From positions 310,001-374,000 of the forward strand of contig JAGEMR010000010.1 in assembly GCA_021030915.1 (NCBI GenBank): a stretch of DNA of 64,000 nucleotides. Reading direction: 5' to 3'. The notes below the pieces were generated by a model. It had not been told where the DNA came from, did no database searches, and saw only the letters and a program-made list of their open reading frames with translations. Of the stretch, positions 23,001-33,881 are shown piece by piece (position 1 is the first letter of the stretch; each line of letters starts with the position of its first letter). A program made the translations under genes and the position numbers. The DNA comes from Astrothelium macrocarpum. Its lineage: Eukaryota > Ascomycota > Dothideomycetes > Trypetheliales > Trypetheliaceae.

Positions 23001-24479
23001 TCATGTTAGGTTAATGTTGACGCTCTTCAACTGGGTGAAAGAGAGCAATTCATCGAGACACTCCTCACGTCCCAGGCCCGACTCTTTAACGCCCCCAAAC
23101 GGGACATTGAGAAAATGTCTTCCAACTTGATTCACCCAGACATACCCAGCTTCGACTTTCTTGACAATTGAATGTGCAGTTGCTAGGTTCTCGGAATAGA
23201 TTGATGCTGTCAGGCCGTACTGGGTCGAGTTAACAATTCTCAGGAGGTCTTCTTCATCTTTCCACTTGAAAACCGACATGACGGGTCCAAAGATTTCTTC
23301 CCTAGCAATGCGCATGTTCGGTTGTACTTCCGCGAAGATGGTTGGCTCAATAAAGAAACCCCCTTCAATATCTGCATTCCCAGTAGGAGGTTGTCCTCCT
23401 GTGACGAGTTTTGCTCCCTCCTGTTTGGCAGACTCGATATAGCCTAGAACGCGATCATACGCTTGTTTGTTAATCACCGGACCCATAGTCGTGCTCATGT
23501 CCGTCGGAACTCCAGGTCTGTACTCTTTTTTCACATGAGACGTTACTTTTTCCAGAACATCATCGTGCAGCGTCTCGTGTAGGAAGACTCTACTGGTCGA
23601 CCCACATGACTGTCCCGCCCAGGTAAAGTTCATTCCCTTGGCTACACCTTGAACAAGTTTTTCTATATTGGCATCTGGAAATGCTATCAGAGCATTTTTA
23701 CCCCCTAACTCCAGTAGTGTTGGTTTGAGACTATCTGCTGCGGCCTTTTGGATGGCCTTTCCCGTTGGTACGCTCCCTATGAGCGTCACTTTCTTAACGA
23801 GTGGATGCGTGCTGAGTGCCTTTCCACACTCCACACTTCCAGGTAAGACGTTGATGACGCCGGGTGGAAACGCATCACCCAAGAGCTCTGCAAGCTTCAA
23901 ACAAGATAAAGGAGCTTGATCTGGAGGTTTTATAATGACCGTGTTGCCCGCTGCAAGTGGAGCCGCCAACTTGGCTCCCGCAAACATTACTGGATGGTTA
24001 AACGCGACAATCCGGGCGACAACTCCCAGAGGCTCACGAAGCGTGTAATGAAGAGTGTCATCAGATATTGGTATTGTTTCTCCTTTGAGCATTGGAATCA
24101 GTCCCGCAAAATAATCTAAATTTGCTGCAGCGACATTTGCATCGCTGAGCATTTCAGCAACAGGGTTCCCAGTGTTCAGAGCATCCAACATGGCGAGTTC
24201 TTTGGCATTTTGTCGGAGAATGTTTGCTGCATTTCGAAGATGAGATGCTCTCTGCGCCGGACTGACAAGTTTCCAGCTTAAAAAAGCTTGATGTGCAGCG
24301 TTGACCGCGGCGTCGACATCACCAGAATTGGCTTCGAGGATTTTGTCGACAATCTTACCATTTCCAGGGTTGATGGTGTCTTTCCATTGACTCGCAGGCG
24401 GAGCTTGCCACTTGCCATCGTAGAAAAGGGATTTGTTCTTTGGTAGGCAAGATTCAATACTGGGTAATGAAGTAGCCAT
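23001..24479 (-). CDS. Aldehyde dehydrogenase (betaine-aldehyde-dehydrogenase-like)
   Basis: Intronless 492-residue frame with the full ALDH fold. The cofactor and active site are visible: AFNHPVMF with the catalytic Asn, IIKPPDQAPLSCLKL (NAD-binding Lys), IGSVPTGKAIQKAAA (G-motif), LLELGGKNA with the general-base Glu, GQSCGSTSR with the nucleophilic Cys, and EEIFGPVMSVF near the C-terminus. It oxidises an aldehyde to the acid with NAD(P)+. It resembles betaine-aldehyde/aminobutyraldehyde type enzymes, but the substrate is not determined. No targeting signal is seen. It is divergent to the terpene synthase 1.1 kb away; a role in oxidising a terpene aldehyde is possible but unsupported. Lack of introns sets it apart from its neighbours. 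Confidence 0.95.
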   Translation of the reverse strand: MATSLPSIESCLPKNKSLFYDGKWQAPPASQWKDTINPGNGKIVDKILEANSGDVDAAVNAAHQAFLSWKLVSPAQRASHLRNAANILRQNAKELAMLDALNTGNPVAEMLSDANVAAANLDYFAGLIPMLKGETIPISDDTLHYTLREPLGVVARIVAFNHPVMFAGAKLAAPLAAGNTVIIKPPDQAPLSCLKLAELLGDAFPPGVINVLPGSVECGKALSTHPLVKKVTLIGSVPTGKAIQKAAADSLKPTLLELGGKNALIAFPDANIEKLVQGVAKGMNFTWAGQSCGSTSRVFLHETLHDDVLEKVTSHVKKEYRPGVPTDMSTTMGPVINKQAYDRVLGYIESAKQEGAKLVTGGQPPTGNADIEGGFFIEPTIFAEVQPNMRIAREEIFGPVMSVFKWKDEEDLLRIVNSTQYGLTASIYSENLATAHSIVKKVEAGYVWVNQVGRHFLNVPFGGVKESGLGREECLDELLSFTQLKSVNINLT

Positions 24480-25619
24480 GCTGTGCTGGCGATAGAGTTT
24501 AATGGCTGCTCAACACCAAGGTTACTTTAATCAAGGAGCACCAGAATGAATGTCTTGATTGTGAAGTTGATGCTAGCTTTGAAGCAGCTCCATAGAATTG
24601 TTAGCCGGTAACTACCCAAAAATGGATGTGCTTCCCAGGGAATGAGACCCCGCTCAGGCGTGCTGGCTGGCGGTATTTTGGAAAATTCAATGGCTACGCG
24701 ATCGTCGCGATGTGAGATCGGCAGATGTCGGCAGCTCGGCTTTGAAAGTGCTTGAACGGACAGCGAAATTGCTCAGCTTCTCCTATCCTTGACGCATTCG
24801 GTCTCGGGTTTCTCGAATGTCGATTCCGACTATTCGATGCGTTGGAGGTGGAAGCATGTTGCATTCGTCATGATTCATCTGTAGGCTGGGATCTACTGCT
24901 TCAAGCACCAGCTAAACCTTCCAGCGATGTTAAATGCTACGTGGTTGTAGGTATCTTCGGCTCTATCCTTACAATGTAGCACTATACCAAGCTTAAGCTG
25001 GCAAGTTGATGAACATCTTGCTTGAGTTGAGCACAAAGAAAGTAGCTGGTATGCTCGAAGATTTCTTTGGTCCCTGATATGTGCATGATAGTAGCACCGT
25101 TGAATGCCATGCTGCACGGATAGCACAACTGTTTTTACTTTTGCATCACAACCATGCCTTATTATTTCTGCAAATCTTGGCTCACCAAAGGAGCCTCGTA
25201 CTAATCCTTCTTGGAAGTAAACGCGACCCTAGATGTCAACTGCTGTAGCACTATGCTTGCCAACGGTAAGATTCAACAGGGCATCTATGCAGCGCACGCC
25301 CATATTAATCCAGCCAGATGATTAGTAGCTCGTATTTGCACATGAGTGAACAGGGCACCATTTCCGGTGAGCTATTAGTTTCCACACGTGCCCTGTCAAT
25401 GAAAGATAACAAAGTATCACGCTTTGCCTCGTGCCACACCTATCTCTTCCAGATTTACGTATAAGCGAAATGGTCTGGATCGTCCACGTGATAGGATTCA
25501 TCCTGGAACCATACCAGGTAGCCACACCGGTCAATATTCATATAACTCGTAGGCTAATATTCGTTCACATCACTTCAAGGAGAATTCTGCAGTTGATCCG
25601 CATCCTTTTGTAAAATATC
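24480..25619. other. Divergent region between aldehyde dehydrogenase and terpene synthase
   Basis: 1140 bp with no recognisable gene. A plus-strand frame at 24752-24979 and several small reverse frames have no family resemblance. It should carry the promoters of both flanking genes; I see no clear TATA box. Confidence 0.45.
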
Positions 25620-27105
25620 ATGGTTTCTGATTCTCGTCGCCTCTTGATCGAGTCTCTCAAGGGACAATGCGTCTATATTTCTGATCTATATGGACTCTTT
25701 AAGCATTGGCCCATGTCCGTTAACGTAGGCCTTGAGAGATTACGGATTGATGTTGATTGGAAGCTGGAAAGGTACGCGAAGCATAGCATTCGACAGTGTT
25801 CCTAACTCAGACAGTTTGTTTCCAAATGACCGGCGACTGCCCTACTTGAAAACTGCAGATTTTGCCTTGTTCGGAAGTTCATGGTGGCCCGAAGCCGAGT
25901 ATGTTAATTTACGAACCGCGACATATCTTGCTATCTGGGTGAGCTAACTTGAGTCAATTCTCTTCTCTTCTCTTTTTTGGGAGGAGCAGGAAGAAACTGA
26001 CATCTTGCAGCTTTTTGTCTGGGATGACGGCGAGTTCAATAAGAATCTTATCCCGCCACCACCAGTTAATTCGAGTGTTAGAGATCGACGCTGAAGTTGG
26101 TCCATTGGCCTCAGACGTTGACCAAGCACAAGCTTTCCGTGCCGAGACAATTGCATTTGTCGAAAACTGCCTGGGGATTTCTAATACAGTTCTACGCGTT
26201 TATCCGTCCAGCGCAATCATACGTAGCTTCGAGGAGATTAGTGTGGAGATTTGCACGGTTTATAACAGAGGTAAGAACATACGGTGTCTGACTTCATCCT
26301 GCAGTGCATCTGATTAGTTACGATGAAGAGCAACGACGGACACTTATGGACGAAATCAATTTCTTCATGCAGACCTCAGCTATAGAACAAAAGGCCCGAC
26401 TCGCGTTAGAGATTCCATCAATTCCGGATTACATCCAATGTCGAATGGGGACCAGTGCAGTTGGGGTGACTTGTGGAATTAACGAGTGAGTACATGAGCG
26501 AGGACTGCAGCAGCTGAACCTATCCACAGGTATGCGTGTCAAACGGCTGTGCCATCCATGATCAGAAAAGACGAAGAACTAAGAGCCCTATGGACCAATG
26601 TCAATATAATCATCTGGATGTAATTATTGCCTCTCCGGCAGTTATCCAGGGGTGCTGATTGGAGAAAATAGTGTCAACGATCTGCTTTCCATCAAAAAAG
26701 AACTGGTAAGTATTGGCACATAAAACCCCGCTTCAAACTGATCTCGTGTGTTTGTAGGAGCAAGATACTGTGGATAGTCTGGTTCCTTTGCTTTACGCCA
26801 AACAAGGATACCTGGAGGAAGCTGTGCAATCCGCAGTGTCAGGACTTGGGGCGGAGATTCGACGATTCGACCATGTATCATCAAAGCTTTTAAATCGACT
26901 ATCACACGATCCATCAGCACAAAATGCCGTGGCAACGTTCATCAGAGCTTGCCAATTCAATTGCACAGGGAACTTGCACTGGAGGTGAGCTTGTACTGCT
27001 TCGCTTTACAATTGACGCTGACCGGGGCATTCAAACAGTTTGGCGACAGGAAGATACGGCATCCGTGCCCAATCAATTTCAGACGGGCTTTTTGTCACGC
27101 TCTGA
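25620..27105 (+). CDS. Class I terpene synthase (sesquiterpene cyclase type)
   Basis: Nine exons: 25620-25771, 25815-25938, 26011-26029, 26082-26270, 26329-26485, 26530-26619, 26672-26705, 26758-26984 and 27039-27105. They join without a stop into 352 residues, the normal length for fungal sesquiterpene cyclases. Family marks in order: DLYGLFKHWPMSVNVGLERLR, DFALFGSSWWPEAEY, TATYLAIWLFVW, metal-binding DDEID (Asp97, Asp98, Asp101), IQCRMGTSAVGV, the NSE motif NDLLSIKKE (Asn246, Ser250, Glu254), DSLVPLLYAKQG, CTGNLHWS and the diphosphate-sensing Arg336-Tyr337. Such enzymes ionise farnesyl diphosphate and cyclise it with Mg2+. Intron 3 (26030-26081) is inferred as GC-AG. The product cannot be predicted. 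No P450 lies nearby; only the aldehyde dehydrogenase is close. Confidence 0.88.
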
Positions 27106-28138
27106 GTCTGGACATGCACCGGGATTTATGCGTCACGGGAGGGAACCTGTCGCTTTGAGTAGGCTGGAGGATAGAATGGTGAGATGTTCTTGGAGGCGAA
27201 GCTCTCGAAGTGGGGCCTTTGTCTGCCCAGATCGATGTCTTGCTAGTTCAGTAGACTCGCGTTCGTCTTGTTGTTTTCAAGGGGATTGTGATCCAATGGA
27301 ATTAAAGGTATGCTCCAGTGGCTGCCAATAGATAAGTCTACCGGATGTTTCGTTACATTTTTGGTCGTGTGATAGCAACCACATCCGTATGCTATGCAGG
27401 TTGTTGTCCTGCATAGAGCCTTGAACGGGACTCCACCGGTCAAGCAAACAAATGAGGAGTCAGTCGATCCTCCAATGTCGCTGAGTTTGGCATAAGTTCT
27501 TTGTTAGGCCTGAGTTCACGTGGCCTGCAATTCCGGTTTGCAACATCATAGCCCGACATCCCTGGTGTGCGTTATCATTTCTAACATTTTCCTAATTGAG
27601 TTTGATTCGAATATCCGAGAAGCAAGCAGAGCAGCAGCAAGTCGTAAGCACTTGATTGCTACTGAATATCTTGTTATCAGTAATTCGAGGTAGCCTTGCG
27701 TAAGTCCCTGTTCGTTGCTGATTCGTGAGATGGAGAACGAAGGTTTAACACCCTGCACCGGTACAAGCTACTCGGTTGGTTGACATCCTAATTCTTGTAT
27801 GAAGTAGAGTTGTCTAAGTGCAGTGCAACCGAGTGCTTAATCCTAGTTCCTGTCAGCATTGGTAAGATGATTCGCTACGAGGTTATTACATACATTCTGT
27901 TACTAACCCTTGCTCAGGCCCGCACATTCGTACCTACACCTTGGCCAATTCGCTGTGCAAGATGACGCAAAAGCTAGACAGAATCAAGGATTGCAACTTG
28001 GAGCTGTTAGATCAGCACTGAGGCACACCACAGAAGCTCATGTCTGTTTTCCGTCTTCGACCGATCTGTTTTCCAAGAACGAGGTCGGGGATCACCAATA
28101 ACGCGCCCTTATCCCAGCACCGACGTGCTATTTCCTGA
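27106..28138. other. Convergent intergenic region, 1033 bp
   Basis: Between the terpene synthase stop and the aconitase-family stop. Small frames on both strands, none with a recognisable product. It is AT-richer than the flanking genes. No RNA gene, repeat or transposon end seen. Confidence 0.45.
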
Positions 28139-30825
28139 TCATGTGTGACTGCTCTTCCCAGCTTGCTTTGCTAGCAGATTCAACGCACTTCCTGCCAGGA
28201 TAAAGGCCGCCTGGTCTTTACTTAGGCTATGCCTTGTTTGAACTACCCATTCATCATCTGCTCTCCTCACTGTAAGGCTAACTTTGCCTTCTCCACCGTG
28301 ATGCAGTGTTTCCCATAAACCTTCCGTGCTGACCTGATCACAACCTTTTAATTTGTCGTAGTCCGCTTCATCCACAAAGGTTAGAGGCACAACACCTTGC
28401 TTCTTTAGGTTGGTTTCATGAATTCGGGCAAAACTTTTTGCTAGGACAACCCTGCAACCCAGCCATCTTGGCTGCAATGCCGCATGCTCTCTCGCGCTTC
28501 CTTCTCCGTAGTTGTGTTCAGCTACTACAAGCCATTCCTTTCCCTCACCTTTCCATTTTTTAGCTAGCTCTGGAATTCCGTAACCGCTTGGGGAGGCATT
28601 CCTATCGATAATGTCATAAGCACGATTTGTTTCACCAGTCTCAGCATTGATGGCTCCAATAAGAGTGTTGTTAGCAATATTGGGTAGATGACCCTTGTAC
28701 TTGAGCCAGGGACCAGCCGCACTGATAGTGTCAGTTGTACACTGGCCTTTTATTTTGAGCAGAATGCGAAGGTCCTTGAGCTCGCCTTGAGGGAAAGCAC
28801 TGAAAGGTTCAAGAATGGCAAGACGATCGGAGGAGGGATTGATAACAACAGAATGAGAGGGCGTAGGCGTAGCAGGTGTCGGTGCAAGTTCTGCTCTCCC
28901 CTTTGCGAATCCATGGGAAGGGATATCTTGGCCTTGTGGTGGTCTGAAGCGGAAGGGTTCGCCTGATGGGGTTTCAAGAGCATCAGTGAGCGGGTTGAAA
29001 GTAGTGCGTCCGGCGTAAGAGAATGCAGTCACGATCTCTGGAGAGGCGAGGAAGTTCATTGTAGAGGGATTGCCGTCGTTACGGCCGCGAAAGTTGCGAT
29101 TGTAGCTGCTGAGAATGGCGTTCGTCGTGCCTTTTGAGGGGCCTCCAACGCGGTTCCATTGTCCAATACAAGGGCCACAAGCATTGGCAAGCACTGTTCC
29201 ACCTGCGGAAGCGAATGTATTGAGGGTTCCTGAAGATTCAAGCGTGGCGCGGATTTGTTCACTACCAGGGGTAATGTAGAAATTGGCTTTTGGTTGCAGA
29301 CCAGCTGCCGAAGCTTGCTTCACCAGGTCCTCTGCCCGGGTCATGTCTTGATAAGAACTATTTGTACAACTGCCGATTAACCCTGCATCGAAATCCTCAG
29401 GCCAGCTGTTTATTTTGACAACCTCAGGAAACTGAGAAAGGGGCGTTGATAAATCGGGTGTGAAGGGGCCGTTGATGTGTGGTTCGAGATCGGAGAGATT
29501 GATCGTAATTTCGTGATCATACTGTGCCTCTGGATCTGCTTGAAGTAGATTCTGACGAGGAGGAGAAGCAGCAATTGCTGCAGCACTCGTAGCCACTGCT
29601 CTACGTTCGGTAGCTTCAAGGTATGGGATATGGCAAGGGGAGAAAGGGAACACAGATGTTGTTGCTCCAACCTCGGCTGTAAATGAAGCATTTCAGTCGT
29701 TAGCACATTTCATATGTTTTAAAGTATGAGCATGTGAGTATACGCATGCACGTTGCTTGGTAGTCATTAGGGCAAGTTGGAGAGACATGAATTGAACTTT
29801 TACTGAGTAGATCTTACCTCCCATATTCGAAATTGTTGCCATGCCAGTGCAGCTTAATGATTGTACACCAGGCCCGAAATATTCGATAATGTAGCCCGTA
29901 CCACCCTGCGGAATCATTAATATCTCTGCCAAAAAAGAAAGTGTACTTGTATCTTACCCTGACAGTGAGCATTCCAGCCAGCTTTAGAATGACGTCTTTT
30001 GGGCTTGACCATCCACTCAATTTCCCTTCAAGCCGTACTCCTAGCATTTTGGGGGCTTTCAATTCCCAGGGTGCGTCCACCAACGCATCCACTGCGTCTG
30101 CTCCACCTACCCCTATCGCAATTGCTCCCAACCCGCCCGCGTTCGGTGTATGACTATCAGTTCCTAGCATCATGAGGCCGGGTGCCGCATAATTTTCCAA
30201 AACTGTCTGATGTATTATCCCCGCGTTCGGAGCCCAGAATTCGATCCCATACTTTTTAGCTGCAGATTCCAGAAAGTCAAACACTTCCTTGTTGCCTTGT
30301 ATTGATTGAGGTAAGTCCACGTCGGCGCCTCTTTCCCCAACAATCATATGGTCACAATGAATGCTTGCTGGGACCGCTGTGGAGGGTAGGCCACAAGACA
30401 TGAATTGAAGCAAAGCCATTTGGGCAGAAGCATCCTGCATGGCAACCCGATCAGGTTTGAGTTTGAGATTGGCAGCGCCACGAATCTCTGTGCCATTTTG
30501 AGTATTGGTAAGAAGGGATTCCTCAGGGTTGGAAAGATGAGAATATAGAATTTTTTCTCCGAGAGTTAAAGCACGAGAAGGACTAAGTATGCGCCGAACT
30601 TCGTGTAGATTTTCCAGTAGTTTTGCATATGGCGGAATTCTGGACGGACTATCCGAAGAGAGAGGTGAGGAATACTCGTTTATTGTGGCTAGATATCTCT
30701 GTTGGCGAATTGCATTGCGAGATGACCGGACTACCTTTGCAACATTAGCGAGATGAAATTTGAGGACTCAAAGGCATGTCTACTCGACGCAAGAAGCTAG
30801 GCCCCCAGATTTTTCTACGGTCCAT
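28139..30825 (-). CDS. Mitochondrial aconitase-family dehydratase (Aco2-like)
   Basis: Four exons, 30825-30784, 30734-29958, 29905-29818 and 29676-28139, give 814 residues. The short first exon (14 codons) plus the next 20 residues form an Arg-rich presequence ([18 protein letters not shown]), suggesting mitochondrial import. The [19 protein letters not shown] start, [43 protein letters not shown] and GPCIGQW carry aconitase active-site and [4Fe-4S] cysteine motifs, and [15 protein letters not shown] is the swivel-domain signature. The sequence is nearer the Aco2 branch, which in yeast dehydrates homocitrate in lysine synthesis, than the TCA-cycle Aco1. That assignment is from memory of family features. 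The first exon and its intron (GTAGAC donor) are the least certain part. Confidence 0.88.
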
Positions 30826-31430
30826 CTCAAATGTCGGGAAAGTCGCGAGGGGATTGTTGTAAAGTCCGCAAAGAAGCCCACGTTACAATACATTTGGAGT
30901 TGGTGCCCCTTAAAATTGAAATGAGAGACACGTCGGCAACAAAAATTGGCACATAGATTTAGAATTTAGGCCTATCTGTTTACAATCAATCACAAAGTCT
31001 TCAAGATTAATTAGCCAAGAATTCTAGCCTTTAGGTGTTTGATCCCATAATATTTTACGTGTCAATGATTGTTATAGTCTGAATAGTCACTTTGGTCTAG
31101 TGAGAACCCATAAACCAAACGAATAGACGTGGACTGATTCTCTCAACACCATTGCACATATGCCTTCAACCTGCAAACTTGATAACAATATTGTCATGAT
31201 AATTAGATAGATGGTATACGGAAATTTGGTGGGTATACGCTGTAGTTAATCCATGTCTACCCAATTCCATGAAAACGAAAAAAAGATCCATTCGAATGTC
31301 AGAATTGCCCACCAGTCTTTACTCAAGACAGCTGTAACTGGTTAGAAATCAAACAGCTCTACAATGAATCTTCAGAGCTTGTCATATTCGCCGAACCACT
31401 CCACATCACCAAAACCAAATCCTGATCATA
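30826..31430. other. Intergenic, 605 bp
   Basis: Between two minus-strand genes: aconitase-family promoter and the 3' flank of the cell-wall protein gene. AT-rich. No gene or repeat recognised. Confidence 0.5.
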
Positions 31431-32114
31431 TTACAATGCAAGAACGAAGCCAATAGCAGCGACAGCGACACCGGCAAAATTGCTGAGCTCGAGGCTGCTG
31501 GCCGCGCCAGTTGAAGACGCAAGACCGCCAGAGGATGTAGCAGAGCCAGAGCCAGAGTTACCTCCACTTGTAGCAGCAGGCGCAGAAGGCTGAGCGGGCA
31601 CAGTCGGAACGGTAGAATTCAAGCCAGCAGAGAAGGTGGGGAAGCCAGATGGTCCTACTGGAGCTACAGTGGTTTTGACTTGAGTTTTGGTGCAAGTGCA
31701 ATCGGTATCGTAGAAAGTAGATGTGTAAACGATGGTGCCTTTGGCATGTCCAGAACCACCAGTAATCAAACTCGCAGGAGAGCTGGTGGTGGAGGTAGAA
31801 TTCGAGTTGCCGCCGTCACTGGGGGTAACTCCAGAGCAGACCTTCTTGAAATCTGCCAAAGCAAGGTCTGCGTTGGAACCACATCCACTGGAGATAGCGC
31901 TCTTGACAACACCAGCGTTCTTGCCGCAAATCGATTTCAGATCGGCAGGGTTGGGTTGAGTGCTAATTTCAGACATCAGCTCAACGTCTTCCGTCGATTA
32001 TGAGGAGTGACACGCTTACTTGATAGCATCGAGCAGACAGGAAGGAGGGACTGCGAGTGCAATCTGGGCCGAAGCCGCGAAAAGTGCGAAAACGATGGAT
32101 CCTTTGGCGAACAT
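31431..32114 (-). CDS. GPI-anchored-type secreted cell-wall protein
   Basis: Two exons, 32114-32020 and 31962-31431, give 208 residues. Residues 1-22 are a signal peptide (FALFAASAQIALAV). A small four-cysteine domain follows (PPSCLLDAI, SICGKN, SSGCGSN, KKVCSG), then a long Ser/Thr/Gly/Pro region, and the chain ends in a hydrophobic stretch (FAGVAVAAIGFVLAL) preceded by small residues, the layout of a GPI-attachment signal. Cys spacing is reminiscent of CFEM-like extracellular domains, but only four cysteines are seen in that domain rather than eight, so I do not call CFEM. It likely sits in the plasma membrane or cell wall. Function unknown. Confidence 0.85.
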
Positions 32115-32642
32115 TGTTCAGAAATCAGACGTTGAGCTTGGGAGAGGAAGCCGAAAGGGGCTGGGAAGATGTAGTAATTTAAAGAATGTCGATTAGATGA
32201 TTACGCGAATATCAAAAGAATGACAGGCCTGAAGGCAGCCGGATGGGATAAAGAGCGTGAAGAGCGAGAAAAGAGCTGTCGCTTGAGAGGAAAAGGGTAG
32301 TGAGCAATTGTTTGAAAAGTTCAGGAGGTGGAATGTAGGCGCGTGCACTAGAACGGCTTAGCGTGTTCTAGCTCGATTGAGACACGTTCCTGGCGATCTT
32401 CGAAAATCACTCCTTGTCCAGACTGTTTCAAAACGTCGATAAACAAAACGCGAATGCGAGAAAAACGTCGAATAACGCAGTAGCATTGATGCTCTAGTTA
32501 GGTCGGACTCATTCACAACGGCGGCTGATCGAGTCAATAACAACTGGACCACACATATGTGGACGACCTGTGTTCATGCCCACCGGCCATAGCGATTAAT
32601 ATTGAATGAAAGAAGGAGCCATGGATCCTGCCAGATTTAAAT
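32115..32642. other. Intergenic, 528 bp
   Basis: Promoter of the cell-wall protein gene and 3' flank of MYG1, both on the minus strand. No recognisable gene. Confidence 0.5.
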
Positions 32643-33881
32643 TCATGCATCTACGGCTTTTTTTGCCATTTGCAAAGCTCCATCAAACGTCTTATTCCCT
32701 CCAATAAAGCCAGAGGCATGTACGAAGACACACCCTGGAATACCAGAGATCTTGTCCAGCTCTTGGTCTCGGACCCCTTTCCAAGCATCGGGCAAGTCCT
32801 TTCTATTTGTAAACCCAGCGCTTTCCACAGACACAGCGCGTATTCTCCATTTTGCATCAGCTTCCTTGTTTTCTGGAAACAAGACGTATAAAACTTGATT
32901 CTGCTGTGCCTCTCCACTTGCCTTCTCCAGCTGATACAAGTGGTCCGCCCATGGCATACCTTCTGGTAGTACTAAAATTCGACCAAGCTCATCATAATTT
33001 TTCCTGTCATTGAATGCTTGTTCCACCAATTTACGTGCAGGTAGCCATGCTTTCCACTTGTCCTTGAGTTCCGCAGAAAATTGCTCTCCCACAAATGCTG
33101 AGGCTTTTAGGAAGCGTTGATCTTCCTCGTGTTGAAGCTGTTCGGGGCTCTTGCCAGTGTCGTCCTCATAGTGCCGGTTGTACCTATTTACCACAGAAGC
33201 TAAGCTATAACCGCTATCTTCAAACCGTTTTTCTATCCCACATTTTGATAATTGTTCAGTATCGTATGAGGAAATCCCATTGTCGTTCGCATCAAATGAT
33301 TCGATGAAACATTCGTACAGCTTTTGGTAGAGTACCTCCACGTCTTCATTATCTTTTGGCATGCCAGTGACTTCGGCAACAATATCTTTGCCAAAATGCA
33401 TAAAAACTAAACCAGCACTTGAGAGTTTGGTGTTACGGCCGGGAAAGGTAATGTTAAATTCCCGTTGGTGATGGTCGAATAACATCGCATTGGCATCATA
33501 TTTTCCGTGAACGTCAACGACCGTATGGCATTGGTCCAATTTGGCGGGATCACGAGTGCGAATAAGAGGGCTATGCGTGTAAGTGGGAAGTATACGGAGG
33601 AGATAGACAGCTAAAGCCTCATCGGCGTGAAAATGCCCACTGTATGCGATTCGATCAGTAAAATGATCGGACTTCTAGAACATGTAATAGATGACCTACT
33701 TGTGCGTCCCAATCAAGGGCGCTGACATTTTCTGTCGCTTGGCAGGTGATTCAGCCACGATGGAGACTCGCTGGCCGTAGGTTGGATTGAGTGAAATGAA
33801 GGCTCCCAAGGAAGGTCTAGGACTACAAAACTTCCAAGACACTTTGGTCGTGCTAAGAGATCTCGCGAACAAGGTGCGCAT
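32643..33881 (-). CDS. MYG1: MYG1-family exonuclease (UPF0160)
   Basis: Two exons, 33881-33700 and 33639-32643, give 392 residues. The splice restores IGTHNGHFHADEALAVYLL, the DHH-like metal-binding signature of MYG1, followed by VDVHGKYD and DHHQREF. The C-terminal GCVFVHASGFIGGNKT is family-typical. MYG1 is a 3'-5' RNA exonuclease found in nucleus and mitochondria. Here the first ATG gives an Arg/Ser-rich leader (MRTLFARSLSTTKVSWKF), plausibly mitochondrial. An internal ATG just before APLIGTHNG, after a KRQK basic cluster, would give a leaderless form. Start choice 33881 keeps both possibilities. The gene is intact. Confidence 0.95.

Noticed and set aside
26271..26304. A 34-nt intron in the terpene synthase
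   Set aside because: It keeps the frame but is too short; the acceptor at 26328 gives a 58-nt intron and the family-like NREQRR junction.
25620..27105. Terpene synthase as a pseudogene
   Set aside because: Apparent stops and frameshifts all fall in stretches with intron borders; nine exons join in frame with every family motif preserved.
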